DNA from: Pseudomonadota bacterium
GTDB lineage: Bacteria > Pseudomonadota > Alphaproteobacteria > SMXQ01
Assembly: GCA_022562375.1 (NCBI GenBank)
Contig: JADFPK010000019.1
Coordinates: forward strand, 1 to 15,332
Direction: 5' to 3'
Length of the DNA stretch: 15,332 nucleotides
A program made the translations under genes and the position numbers. Below the pieces are notes generated by a model. It searched no databases. It was not told where the DNA came from and saw only the letters and a list, made by a program, of their open reading frames with translations. Shown one piece after another: positions 14,470-15,332 of the stretch (the stretch's first letter is position 1; each line of letters opens with the position of its first letter).

Positions 14470-14788
14470 CGCCCGGACCCGGCCGGCCGGACGGTTTCGG
14501 CGCCCATGGCGAAGGCCGTCGAGGCAAACGAATTCCTACGATCCATGGCCCGCGGGATTCATCGCCCGGGAAATCCATGGAACAACGAATCCGGGGTCAA
14601 GTAGATCCAGGGAGCGCGGGCAGTACGTGTTCGACGCATGACGGTTACAACAACTCCCTCCGCCCCTTCGCCAACGATCATCCAATGGTGGAAGCAACGG
14701 GGCGAATTCATCGGTTCTTACGCCAATTCAATCTTTCGATCAAACCTCCCGTGAACGCCACGGCCAGGCGCTTCTCGTCCCGGCCCTC
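14470..14788. other. 319-base interval upstream of the ABC operon, no convincing gene
   Basis: No convincing coding frame fills this interval. A 26-codon minus-strand frame (14466-14546) ends in an ATGA overlap with the ATPase start. A possible minus-strand promoter reads TTGATC (14743-14738), 17 bases, TAAGAA (14720-14715), with a weak -10 box. The stretch 14640-14745 is less GC-rich than the genes around it, as expected for a regulatory zone. No tRNA-like cloverleaf or strong hairpin was found. Confidence 0.4.
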
Positions 14789-15332
14789 TCACTCCTCCGG
14801 CCCCGGCGCCTCGGTGACGCTGGCGGTAATGCCGAGGACGGCGAAGTTGCTGACGGTGGCCTCGCTCAGGGCAACGCCGTTGGCCTTGGCGGTGGCCGCG
14901 GCCTTGGCGGCGATGGTCGGAAACCCATCGATATCGGACGCGACATTGAGGATCTCACCGGCGCCCTTGAGCTTGAGGTTCATCCAACCCTCGGTCCGGT
15001 CCCCCTTGGTCGAATAGTAGCTGAGCTTGATCGCGCGCACCTCGTCCCAGGCCAGGGTGACGCGGGACGCAAGCCGCCCGCTGATGATCCTCGGGCCGGC
15101 GGCCGACACCACGGTCTCGGTCACGTCCACCACCGTCATTTGCCGTGTCCAGGCGCGCAGGCCGTAGACGATGAACATGGCGGCGAGGCCGCCGAAGAGC
15201 AGGAACACAACGCTGAACGGCGGCGCGAAAAGGAGCGCCGGGGTGCAAAACGCCACACCGGCGCCGGCGCGGAAATAATCGCCCCTGAGCGACTTGACCG
15301 GATAGCGGTGACGCCGGCCAACGTCCTCGGTT
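14789..15332 (-). CDS. Membrane-anchored protein of unknown function, 5' end beyond window
   Basis: The stop is at 14789 and the frame stays open to the last base. A GTG at 15256 would allow a 155-residue protein, but the codons upstream (HRYPVKSLRGDYFRAGAGV) read like real protein, so I treat the gene as truncated by the window edge, giving 180 visible residues. A hydrophobic hairpin or pair of helices lies at about visible residues 30-62 (PALLFAPPFSVVFLLFGGLAAMFIVYGL). It is followed by a soluble domain starting MTVVDVTETVVS, with a strand-rich pattern (RVTLAWDEVRAIKLSYYS, GWMNLKLKGAGEILNVAS) and a closing helix (AAKAAATAKANG). This layout resembles bacterial PH-like membrane proteins, but I do not recognise the family and give no function. 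It is on the same strand as the ABC operon but 319 bases away. Confidence 0.7.
   Translation of the reverse strand, partial: TEDVGRRHRYPVKSLRGDYFRAGAGVAFCTPALLFAPPFSVVFLLFGGLAAMFIVYGLRAWTRQMTVVDVTETVVSAAGPRIISGRLASRVTLAWDEVRAIKLSYYSTKGDRTEGWMNLKLKGAGEILNVASDIDGFPTIAAKAAATAKANGVALSEATVSNFAVLGITASVTEAPGPEE

Overview
The window looks like a chromosomal stretch of a high-GC alphaproteobacterium, probably Rhodospirillales-like. This rests on the GC-rich third codon positions throughout, on protein flavour (a RibA with a decayed RibB-like front half, an OppC-type permease with a long periplasmic insertion, a membrane class III cyclase of the 'VNxxAKLEKHTK' type) and on tightly packed genes. I see no insertion sequence, phage gene, tRNA, rRNA or CRISPR array. 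Most genes are housekeeping or signalling genes, and I did not find a clear new defence or mobile system.

Left part (1-6022). A minus-strand group runs from a thiamine-phosphate-synthase/TenI-like protein (1416-2099) into a JmjC/cupin oxygenase (166-1368), followed by the first 20 codons of another minus-strand gene at the left edge. Divergent from this group is yggS (2156-2863), the PLP homeostasis protein. Then, on the minus strand, come a cytosolic-looking YkuD-type L,D-transpeptidase (2924-3496), an unrecognised 371-residue protein with one well-defined hydrophobic core (3563-4678), and ribA (4862-6022). RibA is GTP cyclohydrolase II preceded by a degenerate DHBP-synthase-like domain. A strong 32-base hairpin follows ribA.

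Middle part (6291-10302, plus strand). This is a signalling-flavoured run: an OmpR-family response regulator without a neighbouring kinase, an MBL-fold phosphodiesterase-like hydrolase, a SAM methyltransferase translationally overlapped with it (GTGA), and a six-helix membrane adenylate cyclase. The cyclase keeps both metal aspartates and the Lys/Thr pair that selects ATP, but has Lys where the transition-state Arg usually sits. A ribA promoter (TTGAAA-17-AATAAC) can be read in the divergent ribA/regulator interval, and a perfect 7-1-7 palindrome covers its -35 box.

Right part (10321-14469, minus strand). This is a peptide/opine-type ABC importer operon with a fused double ATPase (OppD+OppF in one chain), an OppB-like permease and an OppC-like permease that overlaps OppB by ATGA. 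No substrate-binding protein gene is visible. Upstream lie 319 bases with no convincing gene and then the 3' portion of a membrane-anchored, possibly PH-like protein whose start is beyond the right edge.
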